Source of the DNA: Nanobdellota archaeon | GTDB lineage: Archaea > Nanobdellota > Nanobdellia > Pacearchaeales > UBA12030 | Direction of reading: 5' to 3' | DNA: 14,399 bases | Assembly (NCBI GenBank): GCA_018829485.1 | Contig: JAHJTU010000003.1 | Location: forward strand, 1 to 14,399 | Shown here: in pieces, positions 6,882 to 13,867 of the stretch | Position numbering within the stretch: the stretch's first letter is position 1 | Layout: each line of letters begins with the position of its first letter | Notes under the pieces: generated by a model | Database searches by the model: none | Told to the model about the DNA's origin: nothing | Seen by the model: only the letters and a program-made list of their open reading frames with translations | Made by a program: the position numbers and the translations under genes

Positions 6882-7286
6882 TTATTTACCAGTATATTTG
6901 TCTTTCCTATCTATAACTTCAACCCTATAATTTGTTAATCTTAATTCATTTGCCTGTTCTATCATATATCTCATAACTTCACCAAATGCAAAAGTTTTAT
7001 GTTGCAAATGTGAAGCCCATTCACCACATTCACTACAAAATTTACCATTTACAGATTTAATAGATTGTTTTTCACTAATCTCTTGAGTATTGCCATTATT
7101 ATATAAAATTTCATATTTAATATAAAATTCAGTTGGTGTTACATCTCCTACTGAACCCAATGCACATCTTATACCACCAGAACCTTGTTCACCAGATATT
7201 ATAATTTTCTCTAAGCCAATACCTTTTTTCTTAGCTAATTCAATCTTATTTAATACAGTATAAACTCCCCCAATTATACTTGCCAT
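6882..7286 (-). CDS. Hypothetical protein with CX2C-X5-HX2H motif
   Basis: A 134-aa protein that I do not recognise. It has no signal peptide or membrane helix and should be cytosolic. The N-terminal part has a helix (7-23), a strand LEKIIIS (25-31) and a Gly/Ser-rich stretch GEQGSGGIRC (32-41). The middle carries alternating strands (FYIKYEILYNN, 54-64). Residues 84-96 contain C84-X2-C87-X5-H93-X2-H96, arranged like a small zinc site, followed by a helix (FGEVMRYMIEQANEL) and a final strand YRVEVIDRK. The zinc proposal is inference. It is not overlapped with its neighbours, lies 38 bp beyond the small ribbon-helix-helix gene, and has its own promoter, so it need not belong to the surface operon. 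Confidence 0.7.
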   Translation of the reverse strand: MASIIGGVYTVLNKIELAKKKGIGLEKIIISGEQGSGGIRCALGSVGDVTPTEFYIKYEILYNNGNTQEISEKQSIKSVNGKFCSECGEWASHLQHKTFAFGEVMRYMIEQANELRLTNYRVEVIDRKDKYTGK

Positions 7287-7304
7287 GATATGAGGATAAG
7301 GGGG

Positions 7305-7321
7305 TTATTTAAAAATGTAAG
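7305..7321 (-). promoter_or_regulatory. Promoter of the 134-aa gene, copy 2 of a 17-bp repeat
   Basis: The minus strand reads CTTACATTTTTAAATAA, identical to the box before the DUF106 gene. The distance to the ATG is also identical: 18 bp lie between repeat and start codon in both cases. It occupies the short gap between the ribbon-helix-helix stop and the 134-aa gene. Confidence 0.6.
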
Positions 7322-7324
7322 GTT

Positions 7325-7486
7325 TTAAGGATTTACCTGACTATCCCCCTCCAACAATTTTAACATTTTAAGAACAGCTTTATCCACAAAAGATTTTGCA
7401 GTTGGAAAATCAAATCTATTCTCTCCTTTTTTGATAAACTTAACTATCCTTTTAAGCAATTCTTCATCTATTTTTACTTCTGCCAT
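7325..7486 (-). CDS. Small ribbon-helix-helix-like protein
   Basis: A complete 53-residue frame, ATG at 7486 to TAA at 7325-7327, easily missed because of its size. The layout fits a CopG/Arc-type ribbon-helix-helix: a strand AEVKIDEE (2-9), helix LLKRIVKFIKK (10-20), a turn GENRFDFPT, then helix AKSFVDKAVLKMLKLLE (30-46). Such proteins dimerise through the strand, which reads the DNA major groove, and usually act as regulators or antitoxins. A purine-rich stretch GGAGAGAAAGGAAA sits directly before the ATG as a ribosome binding site. The first 13 bp overlap the 3' end of the FG-GAP gene, so it is probably co-translated with it. A regulatory role for the surface operon is inference. Confidence 0.72.
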   Translation of the reverse strand: MAEVKIDEELLKRIVKFIKKGENRFDFPTAKSFVDKAVLKMLKLLEGDSQVNP

Positions 7487-10236
7487 TTTCCTTTCTCTCC
7501 TTTATGCAAGATTTTAATTATCAATAATACAATCAAACAAATAAATCCAATAATCAAAGATAATCCCAACCACTTATTTCTTTCAACACTCTTTAACTTA
7601 ATTAAAAATTCTTTTATCTCATTAACAACATTCTTTTCTTCTACACTTTCCTCTGGTTTTTTCTCAGAAACTTCTTTTCCCGGAATTTCTTCTACTTCTT
7701 TAACAAATTCCTCATAAATGCTTTTTACTGTAAAATTAGCTTTGTTACTTACTATTCCATTTAATTTAACAATTAAATCATAATAATTATCCTCAGTAAC
7801 TTCAAATTTCTTTTCCTCTCCAATTCCTAAGATTGCCTGTTCAGGGATTGAACTTACATTTATTGTTGCTATTGTTTCTGTTAAATCCACTAAACCAATA
7901 TAATGATACTCATTATCTACTTTAACTTGCAACCTGTTCTTTTTTGCAATTTCCTTTGTATAACCATTTACAAAATCATTATCATTAACAGCAATTGATG
8001 TCCAATACACAGAACCTCCTCCACCTCCTCCGCCACTGGAACCCCCATTAGATGGCGCAGTATAACTCACAGTAATTTTCCATGTCAAAGAGTTATTAAC
8101 ATATCCAACATAATCAGTACAATTCACACTCCAATTATAGTTGCCATTTGATAAACTCTTAGTAAATTCTTGAGAAGTATTTACTGTAATGCTTGATTCT
8201 GTTTGGTCTACTGCATTATTAACTATCAAACTGCAATTAGCAATAGCCAAGTCAGTAACATTATAAGTAAATGTTACAGTAGATGAAGAAGTCCATGTAG
8301 ATGCATTACTTGGAGAAACTAAAGCAACAACAGGATAAGAAGTATCAATAGCAAAATTCCTTGTGGATGAATTAATGCAATTACTCATAATATCACATGC
8401 TCTTATTTTCCATTGATATCTTCCATCTCCATACATTGCAAGATTTTTTGTAAAAACATAATTTGTATTATTAACTCCTGATGCATTAGTCTCATTAGCA
8501 TGCCATCCATTCCAATTACCATACAAAGTAACATTAGAAAGAGTAACATCATCATAAACAGTTGCATTAAAAACAATAGTAGCATTACTTGTGTTAAAAC
8601 TTTCAACAGGTGAATTAAGTGTAATTGTTGGATCTGTTATATCTGTGGAAGTTGTGTAATTCTGCTCTTCACTCCAATTGCTTTTTGCTAAACCAGTATC
8701 AATTGTCTGCACACTCCAAAAGTATGTTGTGTTTGCTTGTAATTGCACATTCAAACTTATGCTCTTTCTCTGCATCATGTTCCCGAAATAGCCTGCTGTT
8801 GGATTACTGCTTCCACCATAAATACCACTTACAATATTATTCCCTCCAGAAGAAGTGCTAACTCTTAGATTGTAGTAAAGTCCTGATGTGTTTGTTTCTG
8901 TGTCACTTCCATTTCCCCATGTTAATGTGAAGATATTGTTTGCATAGCTTGAAGAGAAAGATGAGTTTGATGGGAGTGGGATGTTGTTTGGGATTGTTAT
9001 GTTGTTTGTGTAGACTCTTGCAAGCACGATACCACTATTATTAGAACCTGTTTCAATTAAATCTAAGTCATAATCATTATCCAAATCAATCAAAACAATA
9101 GAGCTACCAGTTTCTAATGCTTCTAGATTACCCCATTCAAGCATATCGAGCACAAAATCTGTTTTGTTATTAATGTGAATGGAAGTAGCACCTTCCCTAC
9201 CATTAGCAGCCAAATCCAAATCCCCATCATTATCTATATCGCCAAAAGCGAGAGAACCATAAAATAAACCACATAAACCAGTCCACTCAGTTTCATTTTT
9301 TAAGAATGTAGTTCTATTATTAATATAAAGAGTACAATGGTCTCCTCCAGCAGTTCCCATAACAAACAAATCCAAATCCCCATCATTATCATAATCACCC
9401 AAGGTTAGGGATGGCCATCCCAAAGGACCATAATTAGCGAAATCCCCTGCCAAAGTAGAATTCTCTGTTAATGTTGCACCATTGTTTGTGTAGATTTTAG
9501 CGTACATATTAATACTATAACTACCTATAAAAATTAAATCTAATTTACCATTATCATCAATATCACCAAAAGCAAGACCTGCACTTCCTAAACCATAACC
9601 AACAAGGGGCAGACTTTCCAACCAAGATGAATTCTTTGCAAAAGAAATCCCATTATTTGTATAGATTCCATTATCTGACGAAGGATTGGCTCCAACCAAC
9701 GCCAAATCCAAATCCCCATCATTATCTATATCGCCAAAAGCAAGAGAACCAGCATATGCATCAATCTCTGTCAAATTCTGTTCCCATGTAGAATTCTCTG
9801 TTAATGTTGCACCATCATTAGTATAAATTCTAACATCTCCATTTCCTCCCCCAACATCTCCAACCAACGCCAAATCCAAATCCCCATCATTATCGATGTC
9901 GCCGAATGCCAGAGATCCGTAACCTAATGATGTCAAATTCTGTTCCCATGTAGAATTCTCTGTTAAGGTTATCCCATTATTTATGTAAATTCTTATTTTA
10001 TCAGCAGTTGTACATGTATCAACACCTCCAGCAGTACAACCCATAGTAACCAAATCCAAATCCCCATCATTATCTATATCGCCAAAACTAATCCCACTAT
10101 GAAATACACCAGTCAAATTCTCTTGCCAAGTCTGGTTTTCAGAAAAGTATCGTTGAGCACTTGCTAAACAAAAAAATAAAAAAATAAAAAAAACAAAGGT
10201 TAATATTACAAAAGTTTTTTTATTGAGAAGAATCAT
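7474..10236 (-). CDS. Seven-FG-GAP propeller surface protein, membrane anchored
   Basis: A 920-aa exported protein. I place the start at ATG 10236 rather than 26 codons upstream: it gives a clean signal peptide (KKTFVILTFVFFIFLFFCLASAQ) and an ATGA overlap with the gene before. Seven FG-GAP/VCBS motifs of the type FGDIDNDGDLDL begin near residues 51, 111, 167, 223, 279, 331 and 382, spaced 51-60 residues, which fits one seven-bladed calcium-binding beta-propeller. Copies 4 (DIDDNGKLDL) and 7 (DLDNDYDLDL) diverge. Then come an FN3-like domain (about 420-530), two Ig-like domains (535-630, 634-723), a Ser/Gly linker (728-742), an unrecognised beta domain (745-838), an acidic/Lys-rich stalk and a membrane helix (889-909) with a basic cytosolic tail. 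I count about 36 N-X-S/T sequons. Adhesion or envelope structure is the likely role. Confidence 0.85.
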   Translation of the reverse strand: MILLNKKTFVILTFVFFIFLFFCLASAQRYFSENQTWQENLTGVFHSGISFGDIDNDGDLDLVTMGCTAGGVDTCTTADKIRIYINNGITLTENSTWEQNLTSLGYGSLAFGDIDNDGDLDLALVGDVGGGNGDVRIYTNDGATLTENSTWEQNLTEIDAYAGSLAFGDIDNDGDLDLALVGANPSSDNGIYTNNGISFAKNSSWLESLPLVGYGLGSAGLAFGDIDDNGKLDLIFIGSYSINMYAKIYTNNGATLTENSTLAGDFANYGPLGWPSLTLGDYDNDGDLDLFVMGTAGGDHCTLYINNRTTFLKNETEWTGLCGLFYGSLAFGDIDNDGDLDLAANGREGATSIHINNKTDFVLDMLEWGNLEALETGSSIVLIDLDNDYDLDLIETGSNNSGIVLARVYTNNITIPNNIPLPSNSSFSSSYANNIFTLTWGNGSDTETNTSGLYYNLRVSTSSGGNNIVSGIYGGSSNPTAGYFGNMMQRKSISLNVQLQANTTYFWSVQTIDTGLAKSNWSEEQNYTTSTDITDPTITLNSPVESFNTSNATIVFNATVYDDVTLSNVTLYGNWNGWHANETNASGVNNTNYVFTKNLAMYGDGRYQWKIRACDIMSNCINSSTRNFAIDTSYPVVALVSPSNASTWTSSSTVTFTYNVTDLAIANCSLIVNNAVDQTESSITVNTSQEFTKSLSNGNYNWSVNCTDYVGYVNNSLTWKITVSYTAPSNGGSSGGGGGGGSVYWTSIAVNDNDFVNGYTKEIAKKNRLQVKVDNEYHYIGLVDLTETIATINVSSIPEQAILGIGEEKKFEVTEDNYYDLIVKLNGIVSNKANFTVKSIYEEFVKEVEEIPGKEVSEKKPEESVEEKNVVNEIKEFLIKLKSVERNKWLGLSLIIGFICLIVLLIIKILHKGEKGKWQK
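9205..10095 (-). repeat. Propeller-encoding near-identical DNA repeats
   Basis: The blade-coding region holds direct repeats at DNA level. Positions 9209-9259 and 9701-9751 match over 51 bases with one mismatch. Positions 9690-9726 and 9858-9894 match exactly (37 bp, 168 bp apart, or 56 codons). Positions 9769-9804 and 9931-9966 match exactly (36 bp). Further copies of the DNDGD-coding core start near 9366 and 10050. Codon-level identity points to recent internal duplication or gene conversion. Confidence 0.8.
10233..10236 (-). promoter_or_regulatory. ATGA stop-start overlap between the two surface genes
   Basis: The minus strand reads ATGA. The ATG opens the FG-GAP gene and the TGA closes the LamG gene. 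No good Shine-Dalgarno precedes it, so translation of the second gene probably depends on termination-reinitiation. Confidence 0.75.
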
Positions 10237-13200
10237 TTTTTCTTTGAATATTTGAAATAACTGTAGGAAATAATTGTAATACAAATCATTCCAGCAAGGA
10301 TTAAGATAAACCATTGATTATTTGTGAAAAATTCTTTTGTTGTTCCTATAACACTTCCTGTAATGCCTGCTTTGGTAGTTAAATCTTTTATAATATTTGG
10401 TATTGCTCCCGTATATTTCAAATTGCTAGTTGCCTTATCACTATTTTCTAAAACAATTAAATTTCCTATAATCTCCTGTCCGTAATCCATCCAAACGCCC
10501 TTTGGATCAATTTCTATGCTTCTAACAATTGTGTAATTACCAACAGGCAAATTTGGTCTTAGTTCAACTGTAAAGTTAACTTCTGTATTAATCTGTCCAA
10601 CTGTCTGAACTATTAGAGGATTGCAATAAGGAGTTTCAACTCCTGTTGGTTTTTCTCCCTGACTATAACAATTTGTATTGCTTGAATCTAAGAACCAGTA
10701 AGAAATTCTTATTGGTAAAAAGTCATCATATCCTTGTATTCCTTCAACAATACTATAACCTTCTTTGGTTGGCACATTAACAATATAATCAATAGAAAGA
10801 TTTGAAGTAGCTGAAATAATATAATTTGTAACTTCTTCAGAAGTAATAACTGCTTGATCAGTCCTCTTAAACTGATTCCATATTTTTATTGTAGTTTGGT
10901 TGATATTAGATAATAAATTCAAAGCATGACAATCCCCTTCGTATAAACAAGTATAGATGGCTTCGATCCATGTGTGTTCTTCGATTGTTAGATAAGCATG
11001 ATATGACATTACAACATCTACCGTCTTATCATTATCTGCGGTAAATGTTATTGTTTTGTCGTAAAAATAAGGATATGTGGCCTTTTCAAACACACACACA
11101 AAACTTCCAGGCAAAAATCCAGCAGGATAAGGAGAACTTACTCCACTTACACTCCAATCATTATCACAACTTATATCAAAATTTGTTATCTGACTTCCGT
11201 CTTCTCCACTTGTTACATTAAAAGTAATAGCCCAAACAACATCCAAGTCTGAAGAGTTTAATATTGCTCCATCCACTTGTCCATCATTAGGTGAAACTTG
11301 ACACATCCAAGTATCTCCTGGATTTGTTTCTTGGCTTACTATTGTTGAGTTTTTTGTTATGCCATCTTTTGTATCTTGGTATCTTTGCTTGATTTGTTCT
11401 GGTGTTAGAGCATAAGAATAAATTCTTACTTCATCTATTGTGCCATTGAAAGATTCTCCCCACCTTATACTATTACCTATTTCAACTTGATAAGATTCTG
11501 GTTCGAAGCCTGCTGTAGTGCTATACTCCCCCATTTTTATCCCATTAATGTAAACCTTTAGAGTATTATCTTTTAAAGTGCCAACAACATAATACCATTC
11601 ATTCACTGTTGGTATTGTTGAGTAGCTTGCATATCTCCATGTATCACCAAGAATATAACCACCAAAACTAAATTTATTAGCAGTATAAGTTAACAACCAT
11701 CCCCTATAATATGATTTGAGCACAATTCTTCCACCATTAACAGAATCAAATTTAACCCAAGCTTCAGCAGTCATTTCATTATCAGTTGCTAAGCTATTGC
11801 TATAAGGAATTTCAATATAATCATTAACTCCATCAAATTCATAAGCTCCCCCTATTTTTCCTGTTGCTGAATTCCAAGTTGCTCCACTTACAATTCCATT
11901 ATTATTTTTAGTTGAATAATCTTTTGTGTATGTTTCATTAGAGCCACCTTCAAAAGGCATATTAAGAACTGCAATAGGTTGAGAATTTTTATACCAGTTA
12001 TAAATGTTTGTTACAGGATCATTATCTATGTCTTTTGTAGATTGATTATAACATGTGAGATTTTCATATCTGAAATTAGTTCCATATGTTGAAGATAGTA
12101 ATGGTTGCGTGTGGGTTGGAGGAGTGTTTATAACATAAGATTCTTCTTTTCCAAAAGAATAAGTAAGTGGATTTTCCATCTTAATCCTTTCATCTCTTGC
12201 TACTTGCCATCCAGCATCTGAAAAATTATTGTTGAAAGTTGCTCTTAAACGGAAGGAAGTATTGGTAATATCTGGTGTTCCTGATGTATACGCACCACAA
12301 TTATTTCCATCAACTCCAACTCTAAAACATGTTCCATCAGCAACATACCATCTCATCCCAAATTTAGCAGATACATTTTGGTAAACTATTACAACCCCAT
12401 TCTGACTAATATTTTCAAAAGAAAAAATGTAAGTTTTGTTTTTTGACAATCCATTTTCATTCCATGCCCCAGTAGTATATAATGTCTCATTTCCAAAGAA
12501 GGCATAATCAAAATTGCGGTCAGTTGCATATTCGCCATCATTCCATGATGTTGTACCAATATAAATTGGCATAGAAGGATCATTTTTAACTGTCCATTCA
12601 ACATAATAAGGATAGATTCTCAAAGTGACATTGCATGGAGCACTTATTTTGGCAGTTTGCACCATTAAAGCACCCTTAACATCAATTACTGAACTTAAAT
12701 TACAAAATTTTAATGTTTGCGCATTATAAATAGTTATATGAGAAGTAATCCCTATAACATTTTTGGTTGTTGTGAAATTCCTTAATACTACACTATCATA
12801 CCAATTGAATTGTCCCATTGAATTTCCCAATGAAATATTAAAAAGCATTGTTCTTGCAGGAAAGTCGCTGTTAATTTCTGTTGGATGTGATTGGACAAGA
12901 TAAGAGTAGCTTGGCTCAGATGCTACAGAATTGTTGAAATAAAGAGTGTAGTTCTTGTGTTCGTTTGCTGTTAAATTAACCATAAACAAAACATTTGCTG
13001 AAGTGCAATATCCGGAAATATAAGTTTCATTATAAACTTGGGAAGTTAATTCAAATACATTTCCACTAGCATTCCATCCAGTCACCCTATACTCTTTAGA
13101 GCAATTTCCTGTTGTATAATTAGCCCAAACATCTGCTATCTCATTTATTCTTGCAACTCCCCCTGTTTCTTCTACCGAAATATTAATTCTTCTATTCCAA

Positions 13201-13772
13201 CTTTCATTCCACCAGCCTTCAGGATTAATTTTCCAATTTCCACTAGAACCCCAACCATTATTTGTTTTTTCTATTGGTGTTTGCCATTTAATCAGGAATT
13301 TTCTTTTTTCTTTAGAGTTAAATTGTTTTTCCCCAGCAGACCATTTTATCTTTTCTGAATCTGGATTTGCAGTTAATTTTTCCAAATCTTCATAAGAAAC
13401 AGTTTTTGTTCCTGTTTGAACTTGTTCACAATTTTCATAATGCTTTGTTCCATTTGTGGTTTCTTCATCATAAGGATTGCACTGTGTTTCATATGCTGGA
13501 ACTTCCTTTGTTTTTGCAGCAAATTCATAAATTTCAACATTATTTGTTTTTCCTTTTTGTAAGTTTAAATCAATACCAACTTTATGATTTATTGAACTTT
13601 GCAGATTATTCTGGATTTCACAAGTTATTTCATGATTTATGATGCTATGCTTTTCATTGTAGCATGTTGTAGAAAAATCATTCTGAGCAGACAAGACAAA
13701 AGGAATGGCAACCAAAACTAAGAGAATTAAGAGAACTCCCACAAATACTAAAGCTTTACCTCTTTTATTCAT
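10233..13772 (-). CDS. Large LamG-domain surface protein, membrane anchored
   Basis: A 1179-aa exported protein. The N-terminus MNKRGKALVFVGVLLILLVLVAIPFVLSA is a signal sequence. Residues 30-170 form an unrecognised domain with cysteines at 37, 51, 98 and 115. WWNESWNRRINISV (187-200) opens a DUF2341-like beta domain that continues towards 540. A segment with DIDNDPVTNIYNWYKN (581-596) leads into a LamG/concanavalin-like domain (about 601-798): AVLNMPFEGG, GAYEFDGVNDYIEIP, EAWVKF, WYYVVGTLKDNTLKVYING and GTIDEVRIYSYALTPEQI are all typical. Beta-rich regions follow, then a C-terminal membrane helix (about 1154-1172) and the tail KYSKKK. More than 30 N-X-S/T sequons are visible. Its stop overlaps the next gene as ATGA, so the two giants should be made together. 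Carbohydrate or protein binding at the cell surface is the likely role. Confidence 0.85.
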   Translation of the reverse strand: MNKRGKALVFVGVLLILLVLVAIPFVLSAQNDFSTTCYNEKHSIINHEITCEIQNNLQSSINHKVGIDLNLQKGKTNNVEIYEFAAKTKEVPAYETQCNPYDEETTNGTKHYENCEQVQTGTKTVSYEDLEKLTANPDSEKIKWSAGEKQFNSKEKRKFLIKWQTPIEKTNNGWGSSGNWKINPEGWWNESWNRRINISVEETGGVARINEIADVWANYTTGNCSKEYRVTGWNASGNVFELTSQVYNETYISGYCTSANVLFMVNLTANEHKNYTLYFNNSVASEPSYSYLVQSHPTEINSDFPARTMLFNISLGNSMGQFNWYDSVVLRNFTTTKNVIGITSHITIYNAQTLKFCNLSSVIDVKGALMVQTAKISAPCNVTLRIYPYYVEWTVKNDPSMPIYIGTTSWNDGEYATDRNFDYAFFGNETLYTTGAWNENGLSKNKTYIFSFENISQNGVVIVYQNVSAKFGMRWYVADGTCFRVGVDGNNCGAYTSGTPDITNTSFRLRATFNNNFSDAGWQVARDERIKMENPLTYSFGKEESYVINTPPTHTQPLLSSTYGTNFRYENLTCYNQSTKDIDNDPVTNIYNWYKNSQPIAVLNMPFEGGSNETYTKDYSTKNNNGIVSGATWNSATGKIGGAYEFDGVNDYIEIPYSNSLATDNEMTAEAWVKFDSVNGGRIVLKSYYRGWLLTYTANKFSFGGYILGDTWRYASYSTIPTVNEWYYVVGTLKDNTLKVYINGIKMGEYSTTAGFEPESYQVEIGNSIRWGESFNGTIDEVRIYSYALTPEQIKQRYQDTKDGITKNSTIVSQETNPGDTWMCQVSPNDGQVDGAILNSSDLDVVWAITFNVTSGEDGSQITNFDISCDNDWSVSGVSSPYPAGFLPGSFVCVFEKATYPYFYDKTITFTADNDKTVDVVMSYHAYLTIEEHTWIEAIYTCLYEGDCHALNLLSNINQTTIKIWNQFKRTDQAVITSEEVTNYIISATSNLSIDYIVNVPTKEGYSIVEGIQGYDDFLPIRISYWFLDSSNTNCYSQGEKPTGVETPYCNPLIVQTVGQINTEVNFTVELRPNLPVGNYTIVRSIEIDPKGVWMDYGQEIIGNLIVLENSDKATSNLKYTGAIPNIIKDLTTKAGITGSVIGTTKEFFTNNQWFILILAGMICITIISYSYFKYSKKK

Positions 13773-13804
13773 TGTGATTTATAGTCATTAGTAGTCCCAT
13801 ATCT

Positions 13805-13819
13805 TATTTAAGCCTTTTG
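13805..13819 (-). promoter_or_regulatory. BRE/TATA-like promoter of the surface-protein operon
   Basis: The minus strand reads CAAAAGGCTTAAATA, a BRE-like purine run followed by CTTAAATA. It is centred about 36 bp from the LamG-gene ATG and would give a leader of about 10 nt. It matches the AAAGG-CTTWAA pattern of the aglB promoter. Confidence 0.5.
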
Positions 13820-13843
13820 GTTATAGTTTGGTTGTTTTTTTGA

Positions 13844-13867
13844 TAAACCTTTTCCTAAAAAGGTTTA
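13844..13867. other. Perfect 10-bp stem, 4-nt loop hairpin at the secY stop
   Basis: The arms TAAACCTTTT (13844-13853) and AAAAGGTTTA (13858-13867) are exact reverse complements around a 4-base loop. The right arm includes the secY stop codon. On the secY strand the hairpin is followed by A-rich, not T-rich, sequence, so a classical terminator is not obvious. It could mark the 3' end of the secY message by RNA folding or processing. Confidence 0.6.

Noticed and set aside
6882..7486. Ribbon-helix-helix gene plus 134-aa gene as a toxin-antitoxin pair.
   Set aside because: The 134-aa gene has its own promoter and no recognisable toxin motif. The small gene is instead overlapped with the FG-GAP gene.
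8403..8606. Minus-strand 67-codon frame inside the FG-GAP gene.
   Set aside because: It is a Met/Leu-rich shadow frame of the Ig-like coding region; the 12389-12604 frame in the LamG gene is the same kind of artefact.
10237..10314. 26-codon N-terminal extension of the FG-GAP protein (start at 10314).
   Set aside because: It lies wholly inside the LamG gene in another frame and puts 26 residues before the signal peptide. The internal ATG at 10236 gives an ATGA overlap and a normal signal sequence.
6882..13772. Mobile element or integrated virus carrying the surface genes.
   Set aside because: No integrase, transposase, terminal inverted repeats or direct-repeat attachment sites are visible at the edges; the insertion idea rests only on broken gene order.
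13844..13867. Hairpin as a rho-independent-type terminator of secY.
   Set aside because: On the secY strand it is followed by an A-run rather than T residues, and archaeal termination does not normally rely on hairpins.
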